A DNA stretch of 14,027 bases, taken from assembly GCA_900766945.1 (NCBI GenBank), contig CAAFXD010000281.1, positions 1-14,027 of the forward strand, given 5' to 3'. The notes under the pieces were generated by a model. The model was not told where the DNA came from and did no database searches. It worked only from the letters and a program-made list of their open reading frames with translations. The stretch's first letter is position 1. The number at the start of each line of letters is the position of its first letter. Of this stretch, positions 1 to 8,371 are shown in pieces. Both the position numbers and the translations under genes were made by a program. This DNA is from Clostridia bacterium (lineage in GTDB: Bacteria; Bacillota; Clostridia; Oscillospirales; Acutalibacteraceae).

Positions 1-15
1 ACAGGAGGAAACGCT

Positions 16-315
16 ATGGATATGCTGACCGAAATCAAAGCGGCAGAGGAAAAAGCCGCCGCGCAGATTGCACAAGCGAAAGAAGTTGCCGCCAAAGCGG
101 TTGCCGACGCGCAGGCAAGTGCCGAGCAAGACGCACAGGCACGCTTTGACGACGCCAAAGAGCAATCGGCGGAACATCTTGCAAAGGCAATGGAACAGTC
201 GCTTGCGGAAACCGCGCAAACGCATAAGCAAGCCGACGCGAAAAAAGCAGAGCTTTCTGCGGTGGCCGAAAGAAATCAAGCCGCCTGCGTACAGCAAATT
301 CTTGCCTATTTGTAA
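16..315 (+). CDS. ntpF: V-type ATPase peripheral stalk subunit (G/H-like, NtpF type)
   Basis: This is a 99-residue, almost wholly helical protein very rich in Ala, Lys, Glu and Gln, with heptad-like spacing from about residue 5 to 90 and no membrane segment. It fits the small coiled-coil subunit that pairs with subunit E to form the peripheral stalk of bacterial and archaeal V/A-type ATPases (NtpF in E. hirae, AhaH in archaea). The start ATG at 16 has AGGAGG at 3-8, seven bases upstream; a second ATG at 22 is less well spaced. Its place directly before subunit I is the usual one for this gene. Low-complexity composition makes sequence alone weak, so the call leans on context. The nomenclature of this subunit (F, G or H) differs between species. 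Confidence 0.85.
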   Translation: MDMLTEIKAAEEKAAAQIAQAKEVAAKAVADAQASAEQDAQARFDDAKEQSAEHLAKAMEQSLAETAQTHKQADAKKAELSAVAERNQAACVQQILAYL

Positions 316-373
316 TTTTCGGCATATTGTGTTCGACGCACCTCACCTATGTTTCCGAAAGGAGTGAAACAAT

Positions 374-2227
374 TTGATTGTCCCGATGAAATTCGTGACG
401 CTCGTTTTGATGCGTGACGACCGGGAGGCGGTTTTGCGTGCACTGCAAAAAACAGACAGCATTATGCTCTGCGAGCAAGAGGGCGCTGTCCGCGTAGGTA
501 CGGAAAATGCCGCGGCGCTTCGGCGTATGGAAAAACTGTTGTCGGATTTAAAGCCGTACGCCCCGAAAAAAGGCATGTTTTCGGAAAAACCGCAGGTGGA
601 CGCGGGCGCTTTCGAGGCGCCGAGCGCGGCGGATACCCAAACCGCTGACCGCATGGAAGCGTTACTTGCGCAGATTGACAAAGCCAAAGAACGGCAAAAG
701 CAGTTGTCCGACCGGCAAACCGCCTTGTACCCTTGGGCAGAGCTTTCCGCTTCGGCAGAGGATTTGGCGGACGGCGCTTATACAAACTGCACCTTAGGCT
801 TTGTGCCGAAAAAGCAGTTTCCCGACCTTATATCGTTTTGCGAAGAAAGCGGTGCGGCGGTCGAGAAAATTTCCGAAACCGAGCAAGCGGTATATTTGGT
901 GCTTGCCGCGCTGAAAGACGGCACACCGCTTGACCTTGCTTCGTTCGGCTTTCAAAAATGCACCTTACCGCTTACCGCGGGCACGGTTGCAGACGAACTG
1001 CGCCGGATTGCCGCCGAACAAAACGCGTTGCAAAAGCAGTTGGATGAGGACACGGCACAACTAACCGCCCTCACCAACGAAAGCCTTGCGCCGCAGGTGT
1101 TGTGCGACCATTACCGCGCCGAAAGCGACATTGACGACGCGCCGTTTTTGTCCACCGAGCAAACCGTTCTGTTGTGCGGCTGGGTGCCCGAAAAGCGTGT
1201 GGCAGAGATGGAGCAGACTGTTCGCGCGGTCACAGAAGTTTACGATTTAACCGCGCGCGACCCCGTTGATGGTGAAGATGTTCCGACAGAGCTCGAAAAC
1301 AAAAAGTTGGTTTCGCAGTTTGAGGGTATCACCAATATGTTCAGTGTGCCGAGCTACGGCGGGTATGACCCAAATGCCGTGATGGCGCCGTGGTATTGGT
1401 TGATTTTCGGCATGATGATGGGCGACGCGGGCTACGGGCTGATGATGGTCGTGCTCATCTCGATTGTCAAAAAGATTATGAAGCCCAAGGGCGACACGAA
1501 AAAACTGATCAATGTGCTGTTGTATTCGTCGATTACCACCATTCTCTGCGGTGTGTTGTTCGGCAGTTATTTCGGCGAAACCTGGCACCCGATTTTGTTC
1601 TCGCCTTTGGAAAACCCCGTGCAAATGCTGATTGTCACCTTAGGCATCGGCGTGGCACATATCTTTACGGGGCTTATCGTGCAAATTGTCAACAGCGTCA
1701 AAGCCGGGCATTGGATTGACGCGATTTGCGACCAGGTTTCGTGGATTTTGGTCATCAGCGGCATTTGTATGATTTTCCTCGCCGCCACGCGTACCGTCGG
1801 TATTGTTTTGGCGTGCATCGGCGCGGCGATGATTCTGTTTACCGCGGGACGCGCCAAAAAGGGCATTATCGGCAAAATCACGGGCGGTCTTGTGGGGCTG
1901 TACGGCATCACCAATTATTTGAGTGACATCCTTTCCTACTCGCGTATTCTCGCGTTAAGTCTTGCCACGGGTGTTGTGGGTATGGTGATGAATATGCTCG
2001 CGGGTATGATTCAAGGGTCGGTTATCGGCTTTGTGCTCTCACTCTTGATTTATGTGGTCGGGCATGTGTTTAACCTTGTGCTCGGGCTTTTGTCCGCCTA
2101 TGTGCATGACTGCCGTTTGCAGTACATCGAATTTTACGGCAAGTTTTATGAGGGAAGCGGCAAACTCTTTCAGCCGCTTTCCATCAACCCCAAATATATT
2201 CAAATTCAAGAAAACGGAGGAAACTAA
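374..2227 (+). CDS. ntpI: V-type ATPase subunit I (membrane stator, a-subunit homologue)
   Basis: This 617-residue protein is the large membrane stator of the Vo sector. The first ~320 residues are cytoplasmic, with coiled-coil stretches, and the rest holds about seven or eight membrane helices. The segment around residues 519-530 carries the S-Y-S-R-(I/L)-x-A-L-S-L-A motif; Arg524 is the conserved Arg that faces the ion-binding Glu of the rotor ring. The start is taken as TTG at 374 because AAAGGAG (358-364) lies nine bases before it, while the next ATG at 386 is 21 bases away. The length is at the low end for the family (620-680). The stop is two bases before ntpK, whose ribosome site lies inside the end of this gene. 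Identification is firm. Confidence 0.96.
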   Translation: MIVPMKFVTLVLMRDDREAVLRALQKTDSIMLCEQEGAVRVGTENAAALRRMEKLLSDLKPYAPKKGMFSEKPQVDAGAFEAPSAADTQTADRMEALLAQIDKAKERQKQLSDRQTALYPWAELSASAEDLADGAYTNCTLGFVPKKQFPDLISFCEESGAAVEKISETEQAVYLVLAALKDGTPLDLASFGFQKCTLPLTAGTVADELRRIAAEQNALQKQLDEDTAQLTALTNESLAPQVLCDHYRAESDIDDAPFLSTEQTVLLCGWVPEKRVAEMEQTVRAVTEVYDLTARDPVDGEDVPTELENKKLVSQFEGITNMFSVPSYGGYDPNAVMAPWYWLIFGMMMGDAGYGLMMVVLISIVKKIMKPKGDTKKLINVLLYSSITTILCGVLFGSYFGETWHPILFSPLENPVQMLIVTLGIGVAHIFTGLIVQIVNSVKAGHWIDAICDQVSWILVISGICMIFLAATRTVGIVLACIGAAMILFTAGRAKKGIIGKITGGLVGLYGITNYLSDILSYSRILALSLATGVVGMVMNMLAGMIQGSVIGFVLSLLIYVVGHVFNLVLGLLSAYVHDCRLQYIEFYGKFYEGSGKLFQPLSINPKYIQIQENGGN

Positions 2228-2229
2228 TT

Positions 2230-2700
2230 ATGTCAGGTATTTCTATTGCAATCATCGGTGCGGCGCTGTGTGCAGCGCTTGCGGGCTGTGGCTCGGCAAT
2301 CGGCGTTATGGCGGCGGGGAAAGCCGCGGCGGGCGTTGCGTCCGAAAAGCCCGAACTGTTCGGTAAACTGCTTGTGTTGCAGGCACTCCCCGGCACGCAG
2401 GGTATTTACGGGTTCTTGACCGCCATTCTCATTATGGTGCGCATCGGCGTTTTGGGCGGTACACCCGTGGAACTGAGCATTTCGCAAGGCTGGCAATTCT
2501 TCGGCGCGGCAATGCCGATGGCGATTGCGGGTCTTGTTTCGGGTATCTGCCAGGGCAAAGCGGCTGTCGGCGCAATTCATATGACCGGCAAACAGCCCGA
2601 CGCCTCCGGTAAAGGTATCACCATGACCGCATTGGTGGAAACCTACGCCATTTTGGCTTTGCTTGCTTCTATCCTTGTGCTGTTCGGTATTCAGTTATAA
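2230..2700 (+). CDS. ntpK: V-type ATPase subunit K (proteolipid rotor ring)
   Basis: A 156-residue proteolipid with four membrane helices in two hairpins, the duplicated 16-kDa form typical of V-type rings. It forms the membrane rotor that carries the ion past subunit I. The first hairpin has L-Q-A-L-P-G-T-Q-G (50-58), the second G-I-C-Q-G-K (105-110) and the carboxylate motif V-E-T-Y-A (136-140). Leu53, Thr56, Gln57, Gln108 and Glu137 line up with the five Na+ ligands known in E. hirae NtpK (Leu61, Thr64, Gln65, Gln110, Glu139), so Na+ transport is likely. The first hairpin has no carboxylate, giving one ion site per subunit. GGAGG at 2216-2220 serves the ATG. Coupling ion is an inference; the family is certain. 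Confidence 0.97.
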   Translation: MSGISIAIIGAALCAALAGCGSAIGVMAAGKAAAGVASEKPELFGKLLVLQALPGTQGIYGFLTAILIMVRIGVLGGTPVELSISQGWQFFGAAMPMAIAGLVSGICQGKAAVGAIHMTGKQPDASGKGITMTALVETYAILALLASILVLFGIQL

Positions 2701-2739
2701 GCCCTGTACCGTATTTTGTAACAAAGGAGTAAGCAAGGT

Positions 2740-3324
2740 ATGAGCGCAAGCACAGTGATACAAAAAATTGAAGAAAAAGCCGCAACGCAGTGCGCAGAAA
2801 TTGCGCGCGACGGCGAGCAAAAAGCGGCGGAAATTCGCGAAAAAATTGCAGAAGACACAAAAAAACGCCTTGCCGATTTACAAGCACAGACCGCACTGCG
2901 CGCAGAGCTGATTTTGCGGGCGGCGGCACAGCAAGCGGCATCGGACAATAAAATTGCGGTGCTCAATCACAAGGCGGCGTTGCTGAAAGACGCGCGCGAA
3001 GCGGCAAAGGCGCAAATGCTGTCTTTGCCCGACAACGAGCGCCGCGCACTTTTGGAAAAATGGATTACCGCAAACTGTGACGGAAATGCCACCGAATTGC
3101 ATTTCAGCGAACGCGATGCGCAGTTGTTTGTCGCCTCGAAAAAGGATTTCGGCAAAAATATCACCATCGGCAGTATTGCCCGCGAGATTGACGGCGGTTT
3201 GATTTTATCAACCGAGCAGTATGATATTGACCTGTCCTTTGACGCGGTGTTGGATATGATTTTTGAACAGCACGAAGCACAGTTTGCAAACTGCCTGTTT
3301 TCCGAAAATGAGGGTAGCGTATGA
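2740..3324 (+). CDS. ntpE: V-type ATPase subunit E (peripheral stalk)
   Basis: A 194-residue protein with a long charged N-terminal helix (about residues 1-90, Ala/Glu/Lys/Arg rich) and a mixed alpha/beta C-terminal part containing I-D-G-G-L-I-L near residue 153, typical of subunit E. It pairs with the small coiled-coil subunit encoded first in the operon and anchors the catalytic head to subunit I. The ATG at 2740 follows AGGAG (2725-2729) by ten bases. The 39-nt gap before it is the second longest in the operon. Its stop overlaps the ATG of the next gene by four bases (ATGA), indicating translational coupling. Length is normal for the family. Confidence 0.93.
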   Translation: MSASTVIQKIEEKAATQCAEIARDGEQKAAEIREKIAEDTKKRLADLQAQTALRAELILRAAAQQAASDNKIAVLNHKAALLKDAREAAKAQMLSLPDNERRALLEKWITANCDGNATELHFSERDAQLFVASKKDFGKNITIGSIAREIDGGLILSTEQYDIDLSFDAVLDMIFEQHEAQFANCLFSENEGSV

Positions 3325-4187
3325 CAGAGTACAATGTCTACGGTAAAAAGTCCTATGCGTATGCCATCGGGCGTATCAGCGGCACTTCGCACCGCGTGTT
3401 GCGCGCGGAGGAAATGGCGCGTCTTCGTGAGGCGGACAGTGCAACCGCGCAAAAGCTACTTACGGATTACGGCTACCCTACCGTGACGGACGGTAAAACC
3501 GTTTATGACGCGATTGAAGAAGAAAAAAACGCGGTTTCCGCTTTTGTGCGGGAAATTGCGCCCGACGAGGAGTTAACACAACTGCTGTTTTTTGAAGAGG
3601 ACGCGCTGAACTTAAAAATCCTGCTGAAAAGTGAAAAGCTCGGCAAAGAAGCCGATTTAGACGCGCTTTGCGAGGGTGGATTTCAGAAAGAATTGTTGCG
3701 CATCTGCGTCAAAGCCGACGATTACTCGATGCTCGGCGAAACGCTCGAAACGGCGCTTGCGGGGATTGAAAACGAAGAAAATCCCTGCCGTATCAGTTGT
3801 CTTGTGGATAACGCGATGTTTTCCTATGCACTTTTAACCGCGCAAAAGAAAAACTGCCGCCCGCTTGCGGAATTGTTCACCGTATACGGCGAGGGCAAAA
3901 ACCGCCTGACCGCCTTGCGGCTTCAAAAACTCGGCAAGGATTTGGACAACTTCGACTTTGCCTTTTTGCCTGTCGCAAGACCGACTGAGACAGAACTGCG
4001 CAAAACCGAAGCGGAAATCCTCCAAGAGACCGAAAAAGCACTCGACAATGTGCTGACCGATTTAGGCTACGGCGACGGTATCGGCGTCATTGCGCAGTAT
4101 TATTTCCGCAAAAAAACAGAGGCCGGGGCACTTCGTCTGCTGTTTGCAGAGAAGCGCGCAGAGGAAAGCCGAGGTGACGCGGTTTGA
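3321..4187 (+). CDS. ntpC: V-type ATPase subunit C (d-type, central stalk socket)
   Basis: A 288-residue helical, soluble protein matching the subunit C/d family (AC39) that links the central stalk to the K ring. Family-like features are the D-A-L-N-L-K-I-L-L-K segment near residue 94 and the C-terminal part with Y-Y-F-R-K-K-T-E followed by L-R-L-L-F-A-E-K near residue 272, which corresponds to the usual Y-x-x-x-K-E-x-E and helix-ending motif. It is shorter than the 320-350 residues common in this family, with the loss apparently in the middle repeat. It overlaps subunit E by four bases at the start and subunit F by four bases (TTGA) at the end. Context makes the call firm even though the sequence is divergent. 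Confidence 0.9.
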   Translation: MTEYNVYGKKSYAYAIGRISGTSHRVLRAEEMARLREADSATAQKLLTDYGYPTVTDGKTVYDAIEEEKNAVSAFVREIAPDEELTQLLFFEEDALNLKILLKSEKLGKEADLDALCEGGFQKELLRICVKADDYSMLGETLETALAGIENEENPCRISCLVDNAMFSYALLTAQKKNCRPLAELFTVYGEGKNRLTALRLQKLGKDLDNFDFAFLPVARPTETELRKTEAEILQETEKALDNVLTDLGYGDGIGVIAQYYFRKKTEAGALRLLFAEKRAEESRGDAV

Positions 4188-4507
4188 CAGAAGCAAAAAT
4201 TGCCGCAGTCGGCAAACATGAATCCATATTGCTGTTTTCGGCGGCCGGCGTAAAAACCGTGCCCGCCGATACGAATGCACAAGCGTTGCAAGCGGTGAAA
4301 AGCCTCATCAAAGACGGCGCCGAGGTCATTTTCCTGACCGAGAATTATGCCGCCGCGTTGGAGGAACAACTCCACAGATACCGCGAAAGCGCGTATCCGA
4401 TTATTTTACCTGTGCCCGAGAAAAGCGGCCCGACAGGCTACGGGATTGCAAAAATCAATGCCAATATGGAAAAAGCCCTTGGCACGAATATATTTAATAA
4501 TGAATAA
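4184..4507 (+). CDS. ntpG: V-type ATPase subunit F (central stalk; NtpG in E. hirae naming)
   Basis: A 107-residue protein with the Rossmann-like pattern of subunit F: I-A-A-V-G near residue 6, G-V-K-T-V near 22, V-I-F-L-T-E near 48, I-I-L-P-V-P near 73 and a C-terminal helix ending A-L-G-T-N-I-F. Subunit F binds subunit D and is part of the rotating central stalk. The start is a TTG at 4184 whose last two bases are the first two of the subunit C stop (TTGA). GAGGTG at 4171-4176 sits seven bases upstream, which decides this start, since no ATG is nearby. Note that the E. hirae symbol ntpG means the F subunit, not the G-type stalk protein. Confidence 0.92.
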   Translation: MTEAKIAAVGKHESILLFSAAGVKTVPADTNAQALQAVKSLIKDGAEVIFLTENYAAALEEQLHRYRESAYPIILPVPEKSGPTGYGIAKINANMEKALGTNIFNNE

Positions 4508-4522
4508 AGGCAGGTGCCGAAA

Positions 4523-6307
4523 TTGACAGATACAAACAAAGCCGGAACCATTCGCAAGGTTGCCGGCCCCCTGATTGTCGCGGACGGTATGCGTGATGTG
4601 CAAATGCACGATGTGGTGCGCGTCAGCGAGAAAAAACTCATCGGCGAAGTCATTGAACTGCGTGGAGACAAAGCCTCCATTCAGGTTTACGAAGACACCG
4701 CGGGCATCGGCCCCGGCGAGCCTGTGTATGTGACGGGTGAGCCGCTCTCCGTGGAACTTGCGCCCGGTTTGATTGAAAGTATTTACGACGGCATTCAACG
4801 CCCGTTGACCGAAATCGCAAAGACGGAAGGCGACCGTATTTCGCGCGGGGTGGAAGTCCCGAAATTGGACCGCGAGAAAAAATGGACCTTCGTGCCCGTT
4901 GCCGCCGTCGGCGACAGCGTTTCGGCGGGCGATGTGCTCGGCACGGTGGAGGAAACCCCCGCCGTCACACAAAAAATTATGGTGCCCTACGGCGTGTCGG
5001 GCACAGTGGAATGGATTTTTGACGGTGACGCGACGATTTTAGAGCCGATTGCGCGCATCAAAGATGAAAAAGGCAACACCACAGAGTTGCCGATGCTGCA
5101 AAAATGGCCCGTTCGCCGCCGCAGACCGTATAAAACCAAAAAAGTTCCGAAAGAGCCGATGATTACCGGTCAGCGCATTATCGACGCGCTGTTCCCCATT
5201 GCCAAAGGCGGCGTGGCGTGCGTGCCCGGTCCGTTCGGTTCGGGCAAAACCGTGGTACAGCATCAGCTTGCCAAATGGTCGGACAGTGACATCATCGTCT
5301 ACATCGGTTGCGGCGAACGCGGCAACGAAATGACCGATGTTTTAAAGGAATTCCCCGAACTGTTAGATCCGCGCACGGGGCTGCCGCTGATGAAACGCAC
5401 GGTGCTGATTGCCAACACTTCGGATATGCCCGTTGCCGCGCGTGAAGCGTCGATTTACACCGGCATTACCATTGCGGAATACTTCCGCGATATGGGCTAC
5501 AAAGTCGCGATTATCGCGGACTCCACCTCGCGCTGGGCGGAGGCTTTGCGTGAAATGAGCGGTCGACTGGAAGAAATGCCCGGTGAAGAGGGCTACCCCG
5601 CCTACCTTTCCACCCGCCTTGCGGAGTTCTATGAGCGTGCAGGGAATGTGGTCTGCTTAGGAAGCGACAACCGCGAAGGTGCGGTTACCGCCATCGGCGC
5701 AGTTTCTCCCCCCGGCGGCGACACGAGTGAGCCCGTTTCACAGGCGACACTGCGTATCGTCAAGGTATTCTGGGGGTTGAGTGCAGACCTTGCGTATCAG
5801 CGCCACTTCCCCGCGATTGATTGGTTAAAGAGTTATTCCCTGTATACCAATACCTTAAATCCGTATTTCAACGACCATATTGATGAAAACTGGTCGCAGA
5901 AAATCGACCGCGTGCGTGCGCTGTTACAACAGGAGTCGGAACTCAACGAAATTGTCAGTTTGGTCGGCTTTGACTCTTTGGGCGAAAAAGACCGCTTGAA
6001 TTTGGAATGTGCCCGCAGTATCCGCGAGGACTTCTTACAGCAAAACGCCTTCCGTGAGGTGGACCGTTTCACCCCGCCCGAAAAGCAGGCGGAAATGTTA
6101 GATATCATCCTCTACTGGTTTGATTTGGCGTCCGCCGCCGTGAAAGACGGCGCATCTTGCACAGACGCCACCCCCGAGGACTTAATGATGCGCATTGCCG
6201 CGATGAAATATGAGCCGGAGGACACTTGGGCGGCGTATTATCAAAGTTTGCGCGCAGACTTACAAAATTACTTCCGTACACTTGACTGCAAAGGAGGCGA
6301 CGAATAA
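4523..6307 (+). CDS. ntpA: V-type ATPase catalytic subunit A
   Basis: The catalytic nucleotide-binding subunit of the V1 head, 594 residues from the chosen start. It shows the Walker A motif G-P-F-G-S-G-K-T (236-243), the catalytic Glu265 in G-C-G-E-R-G-N-E, the conserved S-R-W-A-E-A-L-R-E and E-E-M-P-G-E-E-G-Y-P-A-Y-L motifs, and the ~90-residue insertion before the P-loop that separates A subunits from F-type beta subunits. The TTG at 4523 is preferred: AGGTG at 4512-4516 is six bases upstream. A GTG at 4514 would give three extra residues but its best ribosome site is only three bases away. The stop shares one base with the subunit B start. Identification is certain; only the first residues are in doubt. 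Confidence 0.98.
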   Translation: MTDTNKAGTIRKVAGPLIVADGMRDVQMHDVVRVSEKKLIGEVIELRGDKASIQVYEDTAGIGPGEPVYVTGEPLSVELAPGLIESIYDGIQRPLTEIAKTEGDRISRGVEVPKLDREKKWTFVPVAAVGDSVSAGDVLGTVEETPAVTQKIMVPYGVSGTVEWIFDGDATILEPIARIKDEKGNTTELPMLQKWPVRRRRPYKTKKVPKEPMITGQRIIDALFPIAKGGVACVPGPFGSGKTVVQHQLAKWSDSDIIVYIGCGERGNEMTDVLKEFPELLDPRTGLPLMKRTVLIANTSDMPVAAREASIYTGITIAEYFRDMGYKVAIIADSTSRWAEALREMSGRLEEMPGEEGYPAYLSTRLAEFYERAGNVVCLGSDNREGAVTAIGAVSPPGGDTSEPVSQATLRIVKVFWGLSADLAYQRHFPAIDWLKSYSLYTNTLNPYFNDHIDENWSQKIDRVRALLQQESELNEIVSLVGFDSLGEKDRLNLECARSIREDFLQQNAFREVDRFTPPEKQAEMLDIILYWFDLASAAVKDGASCTDATPEDLMMRIAAMKYEPEDTWAAYYQSLRADLQNYFRTLDCKGGDE

Positions 6308-7689
6308 TGCGCAAAGATTATAAAACCATTAAAGAACTCGTCGGCCCTCTGCTGATGGTTGACTGCGTGGAAAATGTGAAGTATGACGAACTGGTCGAAA
6401 TTCACGAAAAAGACGGGCGCGTGCGCTTGGGCAAAGTGCTCGAAGCCAAAGACAATATTGCATTGGTGCAGTTGTTTGAAAGCGCCGACGGCTTGCAGAT
6501 TTCCGAATCCAAAGCCCGCTTTTTGGGGCATGGGTTGGAACTGTCCGTCTCGCCCGAAATCATCGGGCGCGTGTTCGACGGCATCGGCAGACCCATTGAC
6601 GGCGGTGCGCCGATTGTCTCCGACGAGAAGTTGGATATTAACGGTACGCCGATTAACCCCGCCGCACGCGACTACCCCGCCGAGTTTATCCAGACGGGCG
6701 TTTCCGCGATTGACGGCTTAAACACGCTTGTCCGCGGTCAAAAACTCCCGATTTTCTCAGGTTCGGGTCTTCCGCACGAACAACTTGCCGCCCAAATTGC
6801 GCGGCAGGCAAAAGTGCGCGGCACAGACGATGAATTCGCCGTGGTGTTCGCCGCCATCGGTATCACCTTTGAGCAAGCGGAGTTTTTCCGTGAGGATTTC
6901 CGCCGTACAGGCTCTATTGCGCGTTCCGTGCTGTTCTTAAACCTTGCCGACGACCCTGCCGTTGAGCGTATCGCCACGCCGCGTATGGCAATTACCTGCG
7001 CGGAATATTTGGCGTACACCTTGGGAATGCATGTCCTCGTCATTATGACCGATATGACCAACTATGCCGACGCATTGCGTGAAGTTTCCGCTTCGCGTAA
7101 AGAAGTGCCCGGCAGACGCGGTTACCCCGGCTATTTATACACCGACCTTGCGTCTTTGTATGAACGCGCGGGGCGTATCAACGGCAAAAAGGGCTCGATT
7201 ACGCAAATCCCGATTTTGACGATGCCCGAGGACGACAAAACCCACCCCATTCCGGACCTGACAGGCTATATCACCGAAGGGCAGATTATTCTGTCGCGTG
7301 AACTGTATATGAAAGGCATTCAGCCGCCGATTAACGTACTCCCCTCTTTGTCCCGCCTTAAAAACAAAGGTATCGGCACGGGCAAAACGCGTGAGGACCA
7401 CGCCGACACGATGGACCAGTTGTTCGCGGCATACGCGCGCGGCAAGCAGGCGGCGGAGCTCGCCGTGGTTTTGGGCGATTCGGCACTTTCGGATATGGAC
7501 AAGAAATACGCGGAATTTGCCACCGCCTTTGAGGAAAAATATGTTTCGCAAGGGTATGAGACCGACCGCAGTATTGAGGACACCCTCGCCATCGGCTGGG
7601 AGTTGTTGTCGATGTTGCCGCGCACGGAATTGAAGCGTATTCACAAGGAATACATTGAACAGTATATGCCAAAGGGCGGTGAAGTCTGA
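6307..7689 (+). CDS. ntpB: V-type ATPase regulatory subunit B (non-catalytic)
   Basis: A 460-residue homologue of the A subunit that alternates with it in the A3B3 head. The P-loop is degenerate (S-G-S-G-L-P-H-E-Q-L, 151-160, no Lys-Thr), as expected for non-catalytic B subunits. Arg350 in S-L-S-R-L-K sits at the same number as the arginine finger of E. hirae NtpB that reaches into the A subunit active site. Other hallmarks are V-P-G-R-R-G-Y-P-G-Y-L (267-277) and P-D-L-T-G-Y-I-T-E-G-Q (316-326). AGGAGG at 6292-6297 precedes the ATG by nine bases. It overlaps subunit A by one base and subunit D by one base, so the three genes are probably translated together. Confidence 0.98.
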   Translation: MRKDYKTIKELVGPLLMVDCVENVKYDELVEIHEKDGRVRLGKVLEAKDNIALVQLFESADGLQISESKARFLGHGLELSVSPEIIGRVFDGIGRPIDGGAPIVSDEKLDINGTPINPAARDYPAEFIQTGVSAIDGLNTLVRGQKLPIFSGSGLPHEQLAAQIARQAKVRGTDDEFAVVFAAIGITFEQAEFFREDFRRTGSIARSVLFLNLADDPAVERIATPRMAITCAEYLAYTLGMHVLVIMTDMTNYADALREVSASRKEVPGRRGYPGYLYTDLASLYERAGRINGKKGSITQIPILTMPEDDKTHPIPDLTGYITEGQIILSRELYMKGIQPPINVLPSLSRLKNKGIGTGKTREDHADTMDQLFAAYARGKQAAELAVVLGDSALSDMDKKYAEFATAFEEKYVSQGYETDRSIEDTLAIGWELLSMLPRTELKRIHKEYIEQYMPKGGEV

Positions 7690-8312
7690 TGGCAACCGTT
7701 ACGCCCACCAGAATGGAGTTGCAAAAGACCAAAAAGCGCCTTGCCACCGCCACGCGCGGGCATAAGTTGTTAAAAGACAAGCAGGACGAAATGGCGCGGC
7801 AGTTTATGCTGTATATTCGCCGTGACCGCGAACTGCGCCGCGAGATTGAAACCCTTTTGGGCGAGGCGATGGGGCAAATGAGTTTAGCCGAAGCCGAAAT
7901 GGGCACAGCGGCGCTCGAAGAAGCGCTGATGATTTCCGCCGCGGCAAAATCGCCCGATTTGGAAGTGCGCAACATTATGAGTATGAAAACGCCGCAGATT
8001 ACCGCGTCCACGCAAGGCAACGGCGAAATCGCCTACGGCTTTGCATTTACTTCGGATAAACTTGACGACGCGTATCTCGCCGTCAACGCGCTGATGCCGA
8101 AACTCTATGAACTCGCGGCGGTGGAAAAGACCTGCGATATGCTGTCCGATGAAATGGAACGCACCCGCAGACGCGTCAATGCCCTTGAATATGTGATGAT
8201 TCCGCAAATGCAGGCGACGATTAAATACATCACCGCAAAGTTGGAGGACAACGAACGCAGTAACACCATACGCTTAATGAAAGTCAAAGAGATTATGCAC
8301 GCCGAGGCGTGA
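7689..8312 (+). CDS. ntpD: V-type ATPase subunit D (central rotor shaft)
   Basis: A 207-residue protein with two long helical arms, about residues 1-65 and 130-200, that would pair as the coiled-coil shaft turning inside the A3B3 head. The N-terminus T-P-T-R-M-E-L-Q-K-T-K-K-R-L and the late R-R-R-V-N-A-L-E-Y-V-M-I-P are hallmark sequences of subunit D. Translation starts at an ATG that shares its A with the subunit B stop (TGATG). It is the last gene of the operon; a bidirectional terminator begins within ten bases of the stop. No NtpH or NtpJ (K+ transporter) gene follows, unlike in E. hirae. Confidence 0.97.
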   Translation: MATVTPTRMELQKTKKRLATATRGHKLLKDKQDEMARQFMLYIRRDRELRREIETLLGEAMGQMSLAEAEMGTAALEEALMISAAAKSPDLEVRNIMSMKTPQITASTQGNGEIAYGFAFTSDKLDDAYLAVNALMPKLYELAAVEKTCDMLSDEMERTRRRVNALEYVMIPQMQATIKYITAKLEDNERSNTIRLMKVKEIMHAEA

Positions 8313-8317
8313 CAAAA

Positions 8318-8364
8318 AAACAGGGTTTTCCGTTTTTATCGCGGAAAGCCCTGTTTCTTTTTTT
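8318..8364. terminator. Bidirectional intrinsic terminator between ntpD and the converging membrane genes
   Basis: The arms 8318-8332 and 8342-8356 form a 15-bp stem with one G-U type mismatch and a nine-base loop. On the + strand the stem is followed by a T-run at 8358-8364; on the - strand the run of A at 8314-8320 reads as seven T. It can therefore end both the V-ATPase operon and the convergent DUF5058 pair, whose last stop codon is at 8372-8374. Confidence 0.92.
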
Positions 8365-8371
8365 GCATTTT

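Noticed and set aside
4406..4972. 188-codon open frame on the - strand
   Set aside because: It lies opposite the subunit F and A genes, has His/Arg/Phe-rich composition typical of an antisense shadow, and has no ribosome site.
7358..8020. 220-codon open frame on the - strand
   Set aside because: It is antisense to subunits B and D, whose products are unmistakable; Ser/Arg/Cys-rich composition shows a shadow frame.
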